Source: Mediterraneibacter butyricigenes
GTDB taxonomy: Bacteria; Bacillota; Clostridia; Lachnospirales; Lachnospiraceae
Assembly (NCBI RefSeq): GCF_003574295.1
Contig: NZ_BHGK01000001.1
Span: forward strand, 2,170,001-2,234,000
DNA: 64,000 bases
Reading direction: 5' to 3'
The notes below the pieces were generated by a model that was not told the DNA's origin, did not search any database, and was given only the letters and a program-made list of their open reading frames with translations. The first letter of the stretch is position 1. Each line of letters begins with the position of its first letter. Shown here one piece after another: positions 48,225 through 57,041 of the stretch. A program made the translations under genes and the position numbers.

Positions 48225-50224
48225 ATATTTGGTTAGTGGGTAATACCGGATTACGGAATCCAAATAGAATACAGGAAGGTTTTAAAGCGTTTGCAAATTC
48301 GCCATATGTGGGAAAACTTCGTGGGAAAGAGAATGAAATTGGCTTTATGAACTTTCTTAATGATCAAGGAATTATTCAAAATGAAGTTGGGAAAGATACA
48401 TCTGGCAGTCATGCACGTAAATGGCGTTTGATGTTTTCGAAAAATGGTTTTATTTATCCACAAGTGAAGAAAAAGGATGGAGATCAGAATGAACTGGGAA
48501 ATCTGGATGATATAACACCTTTTGGACGAACATTTTTAAAGGCGGATACATATCCGGCAGTACAAGAATGCTATTTAAGAGCATTAAGTGTTGAACAATT
48601 TGCTATGCCAGATGGAAAGTCTTATTTTTCTCCATTGAGATGGATATTGGCAATTATGTTGGAGTTAGAGAAGCGAACAGGAAGCTCAGAGATTGCAAGA
48701 ATAGAGTTTGCATTATGGGGACATACAACCAATCCGAGTTATTCAATTGGAGAGATCGTGGATAATATTTTGGATTTGCGTGCTCGTAGAAAACAAGCTT
48801 TATCAAAACGTAACTTTGACAAGAAGGAAGTTACAGAACGTGGAAGGTACTATGATAAGAAGGCAGATAATTTTCTTGACTATAGTGACATGAACATGCG
48901 TTACCTACGTATTTCTGGAATATTGCAACGAAAAGGAAGAGGAATGGTTATTGCTCCGGCTAAGCATATTTTGGCTGAGAAATTAGCAAAGTCAACATCA
49001 AATGAAGAATCTCTAATGATTCAATATAAGCGACTATGCGAGGGTGCAGAATTACCAACAGATAATGAAGATACAGCTAAAGTATTACTGAATGACTTAA
49101 TGAAGCAAATGAAAAGCAGACAAATTTTGTTTGATATTTCTGATCTTCCGTTGAACACTGCGACAGAAATTAATATTGCCAGACGGCGATTAGAAGATTT
49201 GCTATCCAAAACAGACGAAATTCAATATGCAAAAGAGCAATGTAATCAATGGCAAGAAATTGCTGATTATATGGAATTGTTGATCAAAGGTGGTGGGAAG
49301 CATACATATGATGATGACAATGTTATAGAAGTACCAAAAGATGAAACACCAGCATATTTAGAATGGATTTTATGGAGAGCATCTTTAGCTATAGATCATA
49401 TGGTCAATAAACCTTATGAGGTAAGAGGATTTAAACTTGATTCGGATTTTCTCCCGGTATCTGCAGCAGGCGGTGGAAAAGGTGATCTGTATTGTGAATT
49501 TAACGATTTTACAATTTTAACAGAAGTTACGATGTCTACATCATCACGCCAGGAAGCAATGGAGGGAGAGCCTGTAAGAAGACATGTATCAGATGCGGTT
49601 TTAAAATACGATAAGCCAGTTTATGGAATGTTTATTGCAGTAAAAATAGATACGAATACAGCAGAAACATTCAGACATGGAATTTGGTATGCACGAGGAG
49701 ATATAAAGCAGAGATTGGATATTGTGCCGTTAACATTAGCGCAATATAGAGAATATTTTATGGCAATGTTTAGAACTGGTCATGCTAGTCCGGAAAAATT
49801 GCGGGAATTAATTTTACTGTGTGAAACTAGAAGAGATATTTTAAACGCACCGAGATGGAAAGCGTATATAGGTACGGCGATCAATGAAAAAATAAGTAGA
49901 ATGGAACAACAAAAAGGTTTTGCGGAAAAAGAGAAAAATCAGGTTATTTCGCCTGGAGCATTGGTGTATAGTCCAATTGCTGGAAAAGGTCAAGTAATAG
50001 CTATTGAAGTGAGTTTGCCTAATTGTCAAACAAAATCTGCTAAATTTCCATATTTAAACGATATTCCAGATGAAATAAAAATTGATTCAGATGGAAGAAA
50101 AGTGTATCATGATCGTTTTGGCGAAGGAACAATATTTGCATATACAATAGCTTTTAAAAATGCAATTATTTCGTTATCTTATCCGGGAAATTTTGAAAAG
50201 AACAGCATAAGAATTATGGAGTGA
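48209..50224 (+). CDS. AlwI-family type IIS restriction endonuclease
   Basis: The 671-residue protein resembles the AlwI family (PF09491) of type IIS enzymes, which cut a few bases outside an asymmetric site. The likely nuclease core is the segment FLPVSAAGGGKGDLYCEF followed by FTILTEVTMS, with Asp426 and Glu439 as metal ligands and Thr441 where PD-(D/E)xK enzymes often have Lys. The N-terminal two thirds would recognise DNA. The target sequence cannot be deduced; AlwI itself cuts near GGATC. The gene overlaps the double methyltransferase gene and is 10 bases ahead of the ATPase gene. Confidence 0.8.
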   Translation: MEEKIDIWLVGNTGLRNPNRIQEGFKAFANSPYVGKLRGKENEIGFMNFLNDQGIIQNEVGKDTSGSHARKWRLMFSKNGFIYPQVKKKDGDQNELGNLDDITPFGRTFLKADTYPAVQECYLRALSVEQFAMPDGKSYFSPLRWILAIMLELEKRTGSSEIARIEFALWGHTTNPSYSIGEIVDNILDLRARRKQALSKRNFDKKEVTERGRYYDKKADNFLDYSDMNMRYLRISGILQRKGRGMVIAPAKHILAEKLAKSTSNEESLMIQYKRLCEGAELPTDNEDTAKVLLNDLMKQMKSRQILFDISDLPLNTATEINIARRRLEDLLSKTDEIQYAKEQCNQWQEIADYMELLIKGGGKHTYDDDNVIEVPKDETPAYLEWILWRASLAIDHMVNKPYEVRGFKLDSDFLPVSAAGGGKGDLYCEFNDFTILTEVTMSTSSRQEAMEGEPVRRHVSDAVLKYDKPVYGMFIAVKIDTNTAETFRHGIWYARGDIKQRLDIVPLTLAQYREYFMAMFRTGHASPEKLRELILLCETRRDILNAPRWKAYIGTAINEKISRMEQQKGFAEKEKNQVISPGALVYSPIAGKGQVIAIEVSLPNCQTKSAKFPYLNDIPDEIKIDSDGRKVYHDRFGEGTIFAYTIAFKNAIISLSYPGNFEKNSIRIME

Positions 50225-50234
50225 AAAATATAAT

Positions 50235-52466
50235 ATGAATGTGTTAACATTAGATTTGGAAAACTGCTATGGAATTCAAAAAATGCAGCAAAATATTGAT
50301 TTTTCTAAGAATAATATAGCAGTTATTTATGCTCCGAACGGGACGATGAAGTCCTCATTTGCAAAAACATTTGAAGCGATTAGGGATAGGAAAACAGTAG
50401 AAGAAAAAGTTTATGGTTGTAAAAGCAAATATTCAATTACAGATGAGGGCGCAGTGGCAATTAGCCCGGAGACAATAATGGTTATTAACCCATTTGATGA
50501 AAATGCGTATGAAAATCAAGGAACGTTGATGGCAAATGAATTGTTAAGAAGGCAATATATACAAATTTATAAAAATATTGATCAAAGCAGAGAAGCAATG
50601 TTTGGAAAAATAAAAGCCTTATTAAAATATTCGAGTAGAAGCAGTTTTGATGCAGAAAGTAGTATGTTAAATGATTGGGAGTATACGAAGAAAGATTTAT
50701 TTTTGTGTTTAAAAGACATAGAAGCTAAATTACATGACTCGGAATTACAATGTGCACTAAAGGAAGAAGAATTGGATTATAATACGTTATTTAATTCCAA
50801 AGTATATTCTATGGTTACTTCTGGAAAAACTTCTGAGTTGATTGAAGAGTACGAGAAGAAGTATAGTGAATTGTTGGAAAAATCGCTATATATGCAGAAA
50901 GGTGTAATAGATCATAATAATTATGCCAACATAAGTGAATCTTTGGGAAATAATGGATTTTTTGGGGCAAAAAATGAAATTCGACTTGTTGCCAAAGATG
51001 GAAGCACGTCGGTAATGCTGAGAACACAGGATGAATTGAATGAGCTAATAAAAAAAGAAAAAGAGCAGGTGTTAAACACTAAGGAATTAAAAGATCTATT
51101 TGACAAGATTAATAAGGCTATTAGTAAAAATAAAGACACACAAGCGTTCAATGCATATTTACAACAGCATCCAGATATAGTTTCAGAATATCGGAACATT
51201 GACAAATTTAAAAAGAAAGTATGGATAAAAGCTTTTGGCATATATCAAACAGAATTACATGGTTTGCTGGAGGATTATGATAAAGCACAAAATGATTTAA
51301 AACAACTAAGAGATAAGGCGAAAAGTGAAACAACTGATTGGAATAGGGCGTTGGCTCTATTTAAAAAAAGATTTTTTGTTCCATTTTCAATAGAACCAGC
51401 AAATCAAGAGGATGTTATATTAAATTTAGATATGCCAAGTTTTAAATATATTTTTGATGATAATAGAGGCTCTAAAGAGATTTCGAAGGAAGATTTGTTA
51501 GATGTCTTGAGCATGGGGGAAAAGAGAGCATATTATATTTTAAATCTAATATTTCAAATTTTGGTTGCTCAAAAGGAAGAACGAGAAAAACTTATCATTT
51601 TAGATGACATATCAGAGTCTTTTGATTATAAAAATAAGCATGCAATAATAGAATACATCAGTGATATTTCTGAGTATACTAATACGCAGGGTGAAAAAGT
51701 ATTCAAAGTAATTTTACTCACTCATAATTTTGATTTTTACCGAACTGTTGCATCACGTATTACTAAGCGGGGAAATTCATATATTGCATACAATGATAAT
51801 GGAAAGATAAATTTTGAAAAAGGGCAGTACATAGGAAATTTATTTGGACATTATAAGAACGAAATTGAAAAAAATGGTAAAGATAACATAGTTGTTGCAT
51901 CAATTCCGTTTGTTAGAAATTTAATAGAGTATACAGAAGGCACTTCGAATCCAGATTATCTTAGGCTGACAAGCTTGTTACATTATAAGCCGGACACAAT
52001 AACTATTGAGTTATGGGAGATTGAAAAAATATTTAATCAATATTGGTGTAAAAGTTCAAATGTAAATTTTGCAAAAAATAGAGAAACAGATCATATATAC
52101 GATATTATAATTACTGAAGCGGATGCAATTTTGCCGGTTGAAAAATTGGAAATAGAAAATAAGTTGATATTGTCCATGGCAATTAGACTTAAATCTGATG
52201 AATATATGATTCAAAAAATTTCTAATGAGGTGGCAAATGGAACATCTATTATAAACAGTATATATCAAAAAGGTAATCAGAGTGCTTTCTTGTACAAAGA
52301 ATATAAAAACAGTATAAATGATGAGGCAATGGAAATTTTAGAGGAAGTTGTTATGTTGGCTCCAGAAAATATTCACTTAAATTCATTTATGTTTGAACCT
52401 ATTTTGGATATGTCTTTATTGCATTTGTACGATTTATATCAGAAAGTTAAGAATCTGTTGGTGTAA
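50235..52466 (+). CDS. ABC/SMC-like P-loop ATPase, probable defence component
   Basis: The 743-residue protein looks like the AAA_13/RloC-PrrC/RecN-type ATPases. The P-loop at 33-41 is APNGTMKSS, with Met where the last Gly of Walker A normally stands. After a helical middle part (~130-390, coiled coil) come an ABC-type signature LSMGEKRAYY (425-434), Walker B KLIILDDISESFD with D457-D458, and a switch His in LLTHNFDFYR. The C-terminal ~200 residues show no domain I recognise; they could hold an effector such as a nuclease, but no catalytic motif is obvious. Its start is 10 bases after the restriction gene, so it belongs to the same transcript. Confidence 0.75.
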   Translation: MNVLTLDLENCYGIQKMQQNIDFSKNNIAVIYAPNGTMKSSFAKTFEAIRDRKTVEEKVYGCKSKYSITDEGAVAISPETIMVINPFDENAYENQGTLMANELLRRQYIQIYKNIDQSREAMFGKIKALLKYSSRSSFDAESSMLNDWEYTKKDLFLCLKDIEAKLHDSELQCALKEEELDYNTLFNSKVYSMVTSGKTSELIEEYEKKYSELLEKSLYMQKGVIDHNNYANISESLGNNGFFGAKNEIRLVAKDGSTSVMLRTQDELNELIKKEKEQVLNTKELKDLFDKINKAISKNKDTQAFNAYLQQHPDIVSEYRNIDKFKKKVWIKAFGIYQTELHGLLEDYDKAQNDLKQLRDKAKSETTDWNRALALFKKRFFVPFSIEPANQEDVILNLDMPSFKYIFDDNRGSKEISKEDLLDVLSMGEKRAYYILNLIFQILVAQKEEREKLIILDDISESFDYKNKHAIIEYISDISEYTNTQGEKVFKVILLTHNFDFYRTVASRITKRGNSYIAYNDNGKINFEKGQYIGNLFGHYKNEIEKNGKDNIVVASIPFVRNLIEYTEGTSNPDYLRLTSLLHYKPDTITIELWEIEKIFNQYWCKSSNVNFAKNRETDHIYDIIITEADAILPVEKLEIENKLILSMAIRLKSDEYMIQKISNEVANGTSIINSIYQKGNQSAFLYKEYKNSINDEAMEILEEVVMLAPENIHLNSFMFEPILDMSLLHLYDLYQKVKNLLV

Positions 52467-52593
52467 AGGTATGTGATAACACCATGATAACAAAATTTCC
52501 AAAAACCACACGGACACAGCGGAAAATCCACATTTTCTCACAAAAAATGAACGAAAAATAACCATTTAGCCTCTGCAACACACCATTCTGATA

Positions 52594-52716
52594 CCGTGAA
52601 GGTGGACGTACAGTTGGAACTGGAAAGGTTGCTAAGATTATCGAATAATCATAATCTGTTAACAGAATATCAACTCAGATATATACCCCAGAAGCTTAGG
52701 CTTCTGGGGTTTTTCT
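52594..52716 (+). repeat. 123-bp direct repeat, right copy (tuf 3' remnant and terminator)
   Basis: This segment copies the last 17 tuf codons, stop and terminator with three substitutions (one each in GGAACTGG, GATTATC and CAACTC). No upstream part of tuf is present. The 438 bases from 52467 to 52904 otherwise show no gene. Confidence 0.93.
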
Positions 52717-52904
52717 TGTGTTCAGGAAAGATTAAAGGATGGAAAACGGCTCAAAAACGGCTCTTTGAACATCTAAGAATAGAGTTTGGGGATAGAATAT
52801 GATAAAATGTGAGAGAAAAATCTGTATTTATTAGATGGATGAAGTATCAATAAATATGAAATACTAGAAATAAATAATAGTGATGCATAAGAAAGGCGGT
52901 CTAT

Positions 52905-53615
52905 ATGGGAAAAAGAATAATTTCTGTGTTGATAATTTTCGGGATTTGCCTATCTGTGACTGCCTGTTCGCAAGTGGAGAATCTTTTTGATATTATGGAT
53001 CGGATTACTGATAATCCTTTGAGCGGAAAAAGTACAGATGAAAGAATTATTATGTCCTTGGAAGATACATATCCGGAACACACTTTTTCAGCAATAAATT
53101 CATTTGACAATGATAAAGGAGAAGGGGTTTTTTCTGACGAAAACGGAATAGAATTCAGAGTACACAATCTTATTTATAATAATGCATATCACTTTGGCTG
53201 TGAAGATGACTATTTGGAAACAATTTTAAATGAGCAAAATTATATTAGCCAGGCATCAGATATAGCTACAAAGTATGGATATGTTTTAGCATATGATGAA
53301 GAAAATGAAATTGTATCTATTCAATATTCGGCAGATTTTCAGCAAACAGACGATTTTTCATATTATTCAAAAATGGTGTATGAAATTCTGAATGTAGTGG
53401 AGGTACCAACGGTTATTGATCCGGATACTGAGTTTTCAACAGGGGAAGTGAATTATTATAGTCGACCTTGCATGGGAACATTGTTGTGTGATATTACCTA
53501 TAATACTTCCAAAACAAGTTTGAGAATTAGCTTTGAAGATAAGGATTTATCTGAAGAACAGATCAAAGCAAAATTTAAGGAAAAATACCAATGGCTAAAA
53601 GAAACACAAGAATAA
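52905..53615 (+). CDS. Putative lipoprotein of unknown function
   Basis: This 236-residue protein opens with a lipoprotein signal whose lipobox is VTACS. The rest is acidic and rich in Asp, Glu and Tyr, with no domain I recognise. It ends KFKEKYQWLKETQE. AAGGCGG precedes the ATG. Codon use is AT-rich like the island to its left. A broken second lipoprotein gene follows immediately, so the two may once have formed a pair. Confidence 0.7.
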   Translation: MGKRIISVLIIFGICLSVTACSQVENLFDIMDRITDNPLSGKSTDERIIMSLEDTYPEHTFSAINSFDNDKGEGVFSDENGIEFRVHNLIYNNAYHFGCEDDYLETILNEQNYISQASDIATKYGYVLAYDEENEIVSIQYSADFQQTDDFSYYSKMVYEILNVVEVPTVIDPDTEFSTGEVNYYSRPCMGTLLCDITYNTSKTSLRISFEDKDLSEEQIKAKFKEKYQWLKETQE

Positions 53616-53627
53616 CAACTTAGTATT

Positions 53628-54167
53628 ATGGTGAGGATAGACGATGAAAAAAGAAAAATACTTATATTGATACTTTTGGTGTCTGCAGTATTGCTGTCAG
53701 GTTGTATTTGCTCCTAATATAAGAGGAAAAGAATTTCAAAAAGAAGTGGATGATTTTTTGGAATTTTACAACAAAACAGCAAAAGATGGGACATGGCATA
53801 AGGATGATATTTTCTGTGGCATTCAAAACAGGGAATCTATGCGCAGGAAAAGGCTTGTGAAGATTATCAATCAATGTTGATATATGGAAATACAAGAGAA
53901 TATTATACGGTTGACAGAGAACTTTCCGTTGATTATTTTAAAACCTTTTTGAAGAGGAGTACAAGTTACAAAGAACTTCAGAATGAGATTGGAGAGCCCA
54001 ATGGGAAACTGCTAAATGGTGAATTTATTTATGAAATTACGCAGGGAGTGAATGAAAAAACATATATAACTTGTGAAGTTCTAAGAGATAAAATCATTAA
54101 ATTAGAAGTGTGTAATGAAGAAGAAGTGATTGAGTCGATTTATGAAAAAAATTCTGAAGAAAATTAA
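53628..54167 (+). pseudogene. Broken lipoprotein gene (two frame changes)
   Basis: Three consecutive frames together read as one lipoprotein. From 53628 a signal peptide KILILILLVSAVLLSGC runs into a stop at 53715-53717. The next frame from 53713 reads PNIRGKEFQKEVDDFLEFYN... and then loses register near 53830-53850. The last frame reads ACEDYQSMLIYGNTREYY... to the stop at 54165-54167. The last part contains SYKELQNEIGEPNG, reminiscent of SmpA-like lipoproteins. Sequencing error cannot be excluded, but two breaks in 540 bases favour decay. Confidence 0.65.
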
Positions 54168-54375
54168 ATGGAAATTTTATTTACGCGAAGCAACGAGCCA
54201 AAGTCTGTGCTTGCACAAGACCTTGGCGGTGCTAAGCGCCAGTGACGCTTGTTCAGCACCGACCGAAGTGGAACGTAGATGCCGCGATAACTTGAGAAAT
54301 TCGCAACGCGTGTTTCTAATAGTTTGGGAGGGGAGAAGGATGTTGTGCAAAAAATGTCATACAGCACTTTGATAA
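54168..54375 (+). repeat. Structured GC-rich patch and truncated Cys-motif ORF
   Basis: A segment around 54210-54280 is richer in G and C than its surroundings and can fold: CGGTGCTAAGC pairs with GCTT..CAGCACCG. It looks like a dispersed repeat, but no second copy was found in the window. Next, a good ribosome site (GGGAGGGGAGAAGG) leads into a ten-codon frame MLCKKCHTAL at about 54341, which resembles the start of a zinc-ribbon protein that has lost the rest. The remainder up to the SDR promoter is AT-rich and empty. Confidence 0.4.
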
Positions 54376-54464
54376 AATAGTATCAATTAATAGAAAAATT
54401 CAATAAATAACCGATGATAAACAATTAACAAACGATATTGATAGAAAATAGACGTAATTACCTA

Positions 54465-54493
54465 TTGATTTTAGACAATTCTTCTGCTATGAT
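54465..54493 (+). promoter_or_regulatory. Promoter of the SDR gene
   Basis: TTGATT at 54465-54470 and TATGAT at 54488-54493, with a 17-base spacer, about 90 bases ahead of the start. Confidence 0.55.
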
Positions 54494-54582
54494 ACGTATA
54501 AATAAAACGTGAGCCGTTCAAGAGTAGGGATCTTGATGACTTTAAAATGTGTGAGAAAAATCATAGAAAGGAAGACAGTACA

Positions 54583-55383
54583 ATGGGGCATTTAACAGGA
54601 AAAACAGCAATTATTACAGGAGGCGGACGAGCAGTTTTGAGTGATGGAAGTTGCGGATCCATCGGTTATGGTATCGCAACGGCGTATGCAAAAGAGGGCG
54701 CAAATCTTGTAATTACCGGACGTAATGTGAAAAAGCTGGAAGAGGCAAAGGAAGAATTAGAGAGACTCTATGGAATTAAAGTTCTGACGGTACAAGCTGA
54801 TGTCAATGCAGGTGCTGATAATGAGGCTGCAGTTCAGAATGTAGTAAAACAGGCAATTGATATATTCGGAAGAATTGATGTATTGATCAATAATGCACAG
54901 GCATCTGCTTCCGGTGTGACTCTGGAGGACCATACGACAGAGCAGTTTGATCTGGCAATTTATTCCGGTTTGTATGCAGCATTCTACTACATGAAAGCTT
55001 GTTACCCGTACTTGAAAGAGTCGAAAGGATCTGTAATTAATTTTGCATCAGGAGCAGGATTGTTCGGTAATTTCGGACAGTGTGCATATGCGGCAGCGAA
55101 AGAAGGAATTCGTGGCCTGACCCGTGTCGCTGCAACAGAATGGGGAAAGGATGGAATCAATGTGAATATCGTTTGTCCGTTGGCATGGACAGCTCAGCTT
55201 GAGAAATTTCAGATGGCATATCCAGAAGCATTTAAGGCAAATGTGAAAATGCCGCCGGCAGGACATTACGGAAATGTGGAAACAGAGATCGGAAGAGCTT
55301 GTGTACAGTTAGCTTCACCAGATTTGAAATATATGAATGGAGAAACCATCACCCTGGAAGGTGGTATGGGACTTCGTCCGTAG
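54583..55383 (+). CDS. Short-chain dehydrogenase/reductase
   Basis: This 266-residue enzyme has the SDR order: a Gly-rich NAD(P) motif, the NNA(Q) motif in VLINNAQAS, the catalytic Ser in NFASGAGL and YAAAK for Tyr/Lys, ending with NGETITLEGGMGLRP. The cofactor loop is longer than the usual TGxxxGxG: it reads TGGG, then about nine extra residues (RAVLSDGSC), then GSIGYG. The substrate is unknown; gut relatives act on sterols, sugars or fatty acyl groups. The ATG at 54583 follows AAAGGAAG; an in-frame ATG at 54547 lacks a site. A terminator follows. Confidence 0.9.
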   Translation: MGHLTGKTAIITGGGRAVLSDGSCGSIGYGIATAYAKEGANLVITGRNVKKLEEAKEELERLYGIKVLTVQADVNAGADNEAAVQNVVKQAIDIFGRIDVLINNAQASASGVTLEDHTTEQFDLAIYSGLYAAFYYMKACYPYLKESKGSVINFASGAGLFGNFGQCAYAAAKEGIRGLTRVAATEWGKDGINVNIVCPLAWTAQLEKFQMAYPEAFKANVKMPPAGHYGNVETEIGRACVQLASPDLKYMNGETITLEGGMGLRP

Positions 55384-55426
55384 GAAACAGATCGAACTTT
55401 ATGAGGGAATCAGAGGAATGAAAAAG

Positions 55427-55480
55427 CTCCTGAAAACCTGAGAGAACAGAATCTTTCAGATTTTCAGGAGCTTTGTATTT
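55427..55480. terminator. Bidirectional terminator, SDR / MATE genes
   Basis: AAAGCTCCTGAAAA and ATTTTCAGGAGCTTT form the outer stem, with CCTGAGA..TTTCAG inside. It lies between two convergent genes and has T runs on both strands. Confidence 0.8.
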
Positions 55481-55492
55481 TACAGAATAGAA

Positions 55493-56836
55493 TCAGACTG
55501 TTTTCAATACACGATGATAGCTATGGATGAAATATAAAATTTCAGCGCACCCTGTGATCGTCCAGGAGAAAATATACAAAAGATATAGGGATGGAATCGT
55601 ATGAAAATATGCAAAAATCGTGTAGATCCAAATCACCCGGAAAACGCAGGATCCTAAAATAACGATGACGGTAGGAATACTTCCTTTTCCGATTCCACGG
55701 GATGCTGCAATCGTACAGTCCATAAATGCCGAGACGCAATAAGAAAATCCCATGATGCGGACTCTTTGCATACCAGCTGAGATTACGGATGCTTTGGTAG
55801 CGAATAAAGAAAGAAACGGGCGTCCAAAGAAAAACAAAAGTCCACCGAAAATCAGTCCGATGAAAAAGGAATAGCATAAACTGATCAGATAACTTTTTAA
55901 GATTCTGGATTTGTTGCCTGCACCCCAGTTTTGTCCGACAAAGCTGGCACATCCGGTATAAAAAGCTGCCATTACGTTGTAGATCAGAGTATCTGCGTTT
56001 GCAGCAGCCGCATTTCCAGACACCATGACCGCATCAAAAGAGTTTACACCCATCTGCACAAACAAATTCGCAAAAGCAAAAATGGAATTCTGGATTCCGG
56101 CAGGGATTCCAAGAATCAAAATTGAACGGGCAGAGGAAGACTCAATCCGTAGGAAAGTTGGAATAAGCCGACAGGAATCTTTTCGGCGAAGTAAATGAGC
56201 AACAATCAATGTAGCAGAGGTATACTGTGCGATCATACTGGCAAGTGCAACACCTGAAGCGGCCATATGGCAGATAATGACAAAAAACAAATTGAGGAAT
56301 ACATTGAGAATTCCCGCAATCGTGAGATATATTAAAGGACGTTTCGTCTCTCCGCGGGCACTTAAAATACCATTTCCACAGTTGTAGATTGCAAGTCCGG
56401 GAAATCCCAGAGAATAAATTTTCAGGTAAAAAACGGCTTGATTTAAGAGTTCCTGCTTCGTGTGCAATAAGACTAAAAAACTTCTGGAAAATAAATTGCA
56501 GATCAGGCACAACAGGACTCCTGTCAGAAAGGAAATGACAAAAGCACTGTGGATCGATGCCTTGATCGCACGCTGGTTTCCGGATCCCAGGTCGTGTGCT
56601 ACACGAACGTTGATTCCATTTCCAAGACCGATCATAAAACCGGTAAATAGGGTGACAAGGATGGTTGTGGAGCCCACTGCGCCTAAGGCAGTATAATCAG
56701 CGAATTTACCAACAACAGCTACATCGCTCATATTAAAAAGTACTTCAATGACCTGAGAGAACATCAAAGGCAGGCTGAAGAAAAAGAGATTTTTCCACAG
56801 CGAGCCGGAGGTCATTTGAATTCCTGAAGTCTGCAT
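55493..56836 (-). CDS. MATE-family efflux transporter
   Basis: This 447-residue protein has about twelve membrane segments in two homologous halves. Family features include SLPLMFSQVIEVLFNMSDVAVVGKFA at the start, ALGAVGSTTILVTLFTGFMIGLGNG and VGQNWGAGNKSRI at the start of the second half. MATE proteins export cationic drugs or metabolites using H+ or Na+ gradients; the substrate is not evident. GGAGGGAAATTTCTT precedes the ATG. It is divergent from the araD gene, and the operator between them might influence both. Confidence 0.92.
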   Translation of the reverse strand: MQTSGIQMTSGSLWKNLFFFSLPLMFSQVIEVLFNMSDVAVVGKFADYTALGAVGSTTILVTLFTGFMIGLGNGINVRVAHDLGSGNQRAIKASIHSAFVISFLTGVLLCLICNLFSRSFLVLLHTKQELLNQAVFYLKIYSLGFPGLAIYNCGNGILSARGETKRPLIYLTIAGILNVFLNLFFVIICHMAASGVALASMIAQYTSATLIVAHLLRRKDSCRLIPTFLRIESSSARSILILGIPAGIQNSIFAFANLFVQMGVNSFDAVMVSGNAAAANADTLIYNVMAAFYTGCASFVGQNWGAGNKSRILKSYLISLCYSFFIGLIFGGLLFFFGRPFLSLFATKASVISAGMQRVRIMGFSYCVSAFMDCTIAASRGIGKGSIPTVIVILGSCVFRVIWIYTIFAYFHTIPSLYLLYIFSWTITGCAEILYFIHSYHRVLKTV

Positions 56837-56945
56837 AAGAAATTTCCCTCCAAAACAAAAGAATCCAGAAAAAATAATGGGTTTTACGTTTTACAGTATC
56901 TACTAGGATACCCTTGATTGAATCGTTTGTAAAGTGAGAAAAATA

Positions 56946-56974
56946 TTGAAAAACGTTTTTCTGTATTGTATAGT
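56946..56974 (+). promoter_or_regulatory. araD promoter with LacI-type palindromic operator
   Basis: TTGAAA (56946-56951) and TATAGT (56969-56974) are 17 bases apart. The perfect palindrome GAAAAACGTTTTTC fills 56948-56961, overlapping the -35. The same 14 bases occur inside the lyxose isomerase promoter at 62514-62527. Confidence 0.75.
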
Positions 56975-57041
56975 AGAGACAGATAAAAACGCGAAACATG
57001 CGTAAGATCGGAATTTGAAATAATAGGAGGAGTAAGAGAAG

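Larger units (their letters stand above)
44988..52593 (+). mobile_element. Restriction-modification island flanked by duplicated tuf 3' ends
   Basis: About 7.6 kb of visibly AT-rich DNA lies between the two 123-bp repeats, in sharp contrast with the translation genes to the left. Five genes on the plus strand form a type II restriction-modification module with a further ATPase gene. No integrase, transposase or relaxase is present, so if the island is mobile it moves through host recombination or enzymes encoded elsewhere. The end of the island beyond the ATPase (52467-52593) shows no gene. Confidence 0.65.

Noticed and set aside
53628-53717. 29-residue lipoprotein-signal peptide as a real small gene
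   Set aside because: The following frames continue as a normal lipoprotein, so it is better explained as the first piece of a broken gene.
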